DNA of 64,000 bases from Hydrotalea sandarakina (GTDB taxonomy: Bacteria; Bacteroidota; Bacteroidia; Chitinophagales; Chitinophagaceae): assembly GCF_003254115.1 (NCBI RefSeq), contig NZ_QKZV01000001.1, positions 527,585 through 591,584 of the forward strand. The letters are read 5' to 3'. The notes under the pieces are model-generated. The model worked only from the letters and a program-made list of their open reading frames with translations. It was not told the DNA's origin and made no database searches. Shown here in pieces: positions 63,375-64,000 of the stretch. Each line of letters begins with the position of its first letter. The stretch's first letter is position 1. Made by a program: the position numbers and the translations under genes.

Positions 63375-63472
63375 AAGGCATAAATTTTGAGCAATTTATG
63401 GATTAAATGCTATGCAGCATCTAAATAAAAATAGCTTATTTTAATACTGTGAAATTGAACAGATATCAAAAT

Positions 63473-64000
63473 ATGAATGATGAAACCCTATTGGCTTATT
63501 ATTATGCCGATGGGAATACTGAATGGATTGGCATTTTACTTGAAAGATATACATTGTTGCTACTGGGTACTTGTATGAAATATTTAAAAAATCAAGAGGC
63601 AGCCAAAGATGCAGTACAACAAATTTTTTTAAAGGTAATATCTGAATTACCCAAATATAAAGTGCAGTATTTTAAGAGTTGGATTTATATGATTGCCAAA
63701 AACTATTGCTTAATGCAGTTACGCGATAAAAAAATTACCTATTCGATTGAGAATGATAATGCAGCAACAGGATTAGTATTTGAAAATAATACGGATGAAT
63801 TGAAAGAAAAAGAGAAATTAATGAACAACATTGAATTAGCCATTAATGATTTGAATGTTGAACAAAAAAAATGTATTGAAATGTTTTATTTGGAGAAGAA
63901 AAGCTACCGATTAATAGCTCAAATAACCGGATATAGCATTTTGCAAGTAAAAAGTTATATTCAAAACGGAAAACGAAATTTAAAATTATTGGTAGAAAAA
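63473..64000 (+). CDS. ECF-type RNA polymerase sigma factor, partial
   Basis: 176 codons from the ATG at 63473, running off the right edge. Sigma-70 region 2 is visible (LKNQEAAKDAVQQIFLKV, SWIYMIAKNYCLMQLR) and region 4 (IELAINDLNVEQKKCIEMFY, SYRLIAQITGYSILQVKSYI, NGKRNLK). A GTG 24 bases earlier is in frame. It resembles small ECF factors that act with an anti-sigma protein encoded next to them, which would lie past the edge. Confidence 0.88.
   Translation, partial: MNDETLLAYYYADGNTEWIGILLERYTLLLLGTCMKYLKNQEAAKDAVQQIFLKVISELPKYKVQYFKSWIYMIAKNYCLMQLRDKKITYSIENDNAATGLVFENNTDELKEKEKLMNNIELAINDLNVEQKKCIEMFYLEKKSYRLIAQITGYSILQVKSYIQNGKRNLKLLVEK

Noticed and set aside
1-64000. CRISPR arrays, insertion sequences, prophage
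   Set aside because: No regular direct repeats, transposase, integrase or phage structural genes were seen on either strand.

Overview
The window is low-GC DNA that fits a member of the Bacteroidota, most likely the family Chitinophagaceae. The evidence is a SusC/SusD pair, a UpxY-type antiterminator, DUF2490, DUF4397 and DUF4197 proteins, many products ending in the AQ-type signal peptides common in this phylum, and two tRNA genes behind TTG-N18/19-TAnnTTTG promoters, the pattern of the Bacteroidota primary sigma factor. Most genes lie on the minus strand. No transposon, prophage, CRISPR array or rRNA gene was seen, and no gap without a gene exceeds about 280 bases.

Region 1 (1-2261) holds a partial SAM hydroxide adenosyltransferase, a short-chain dehydrogenase, tRNA-Lys and a 2Fe-2S ferredoxin. 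Region 2 (2490-8934) reads as a nitric oxide or low-oxygen stress unit: an Rrf2 regulator with three cysteines, a haem-copper oxidase of the CcoN type with a long N-terminal extension, a CcoO-like dihaem cytochrome c, two small membrane proteins, a group III truncated haemoglobin, a DUF2249-ScdA-hemerythrin iron-sulfur repair protein and one more membrane protein. Two nearly identical AAGAT-N6-ATCTT palindromes lie before the regulator and before the oxidase. Region 3 (8957-20244) is a full assimilatory sulfate reduction cluster in the order cysH-cysD-cysN-cysE-cysK-cobA-cysJ-cysI-DUF2490-(Met8-like/TauE fusion). Three copies of a 17-bp palindrome of the form TCTAC-N7-GTAGA mark its two probable promoters. 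Region 4 (20479-25162) encodes the four enzymes that convert trans-4-hydroxy-L-proline to 2-oxoglutarate.

Region 5 (25217-32427) has a GYF_2-like small protein, a periplasmic S41 protease, a BadF-type amino-sugar kinase next to MurQ (MurNAc salvage), a patatin fused to an Omp85-type barrel and a membrane-anchored J-domain protein. Region 6 (32433-40038) holds a DUF4197 protein, then a SusC/SusD/DUF4397 uptake locus with a DeoR regulator beside it. Region 7 (40135-48661) is housekeeping: dnaG, a CYTH protein, a DUF3052/YdeI protein, an M48 lipoprotein protease, plsY, prmA, pnp and rpsO.

Region 8 (48855-54465) is a small surface-polysaccharide locus with two glycosyltransferases that both need TTG starts and, on the other strand, UpxY, a KdsC-like phosphatase, WbpB-like and WbpD-like enzymes and a PHP tyrosine phosphatase. 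Region 9 (54599-64000) contains a tail-specific protease, tRNA-His, a DUF445 protein, a large outer-membrane receptor, a small lipoprotein, a TauE/DUF1634 pair, a 52-residue membrane protein, an NlpC/P60 hydrolase and a sigma factor gene that runs off the right edge.

The most interesting signals are the stress unit with its paired operators, the unusual oxidase subunit, the sulfur-cluster palindromes and the Met8/TauE fusion. All function calls are from motif reading alone; no database search was run.
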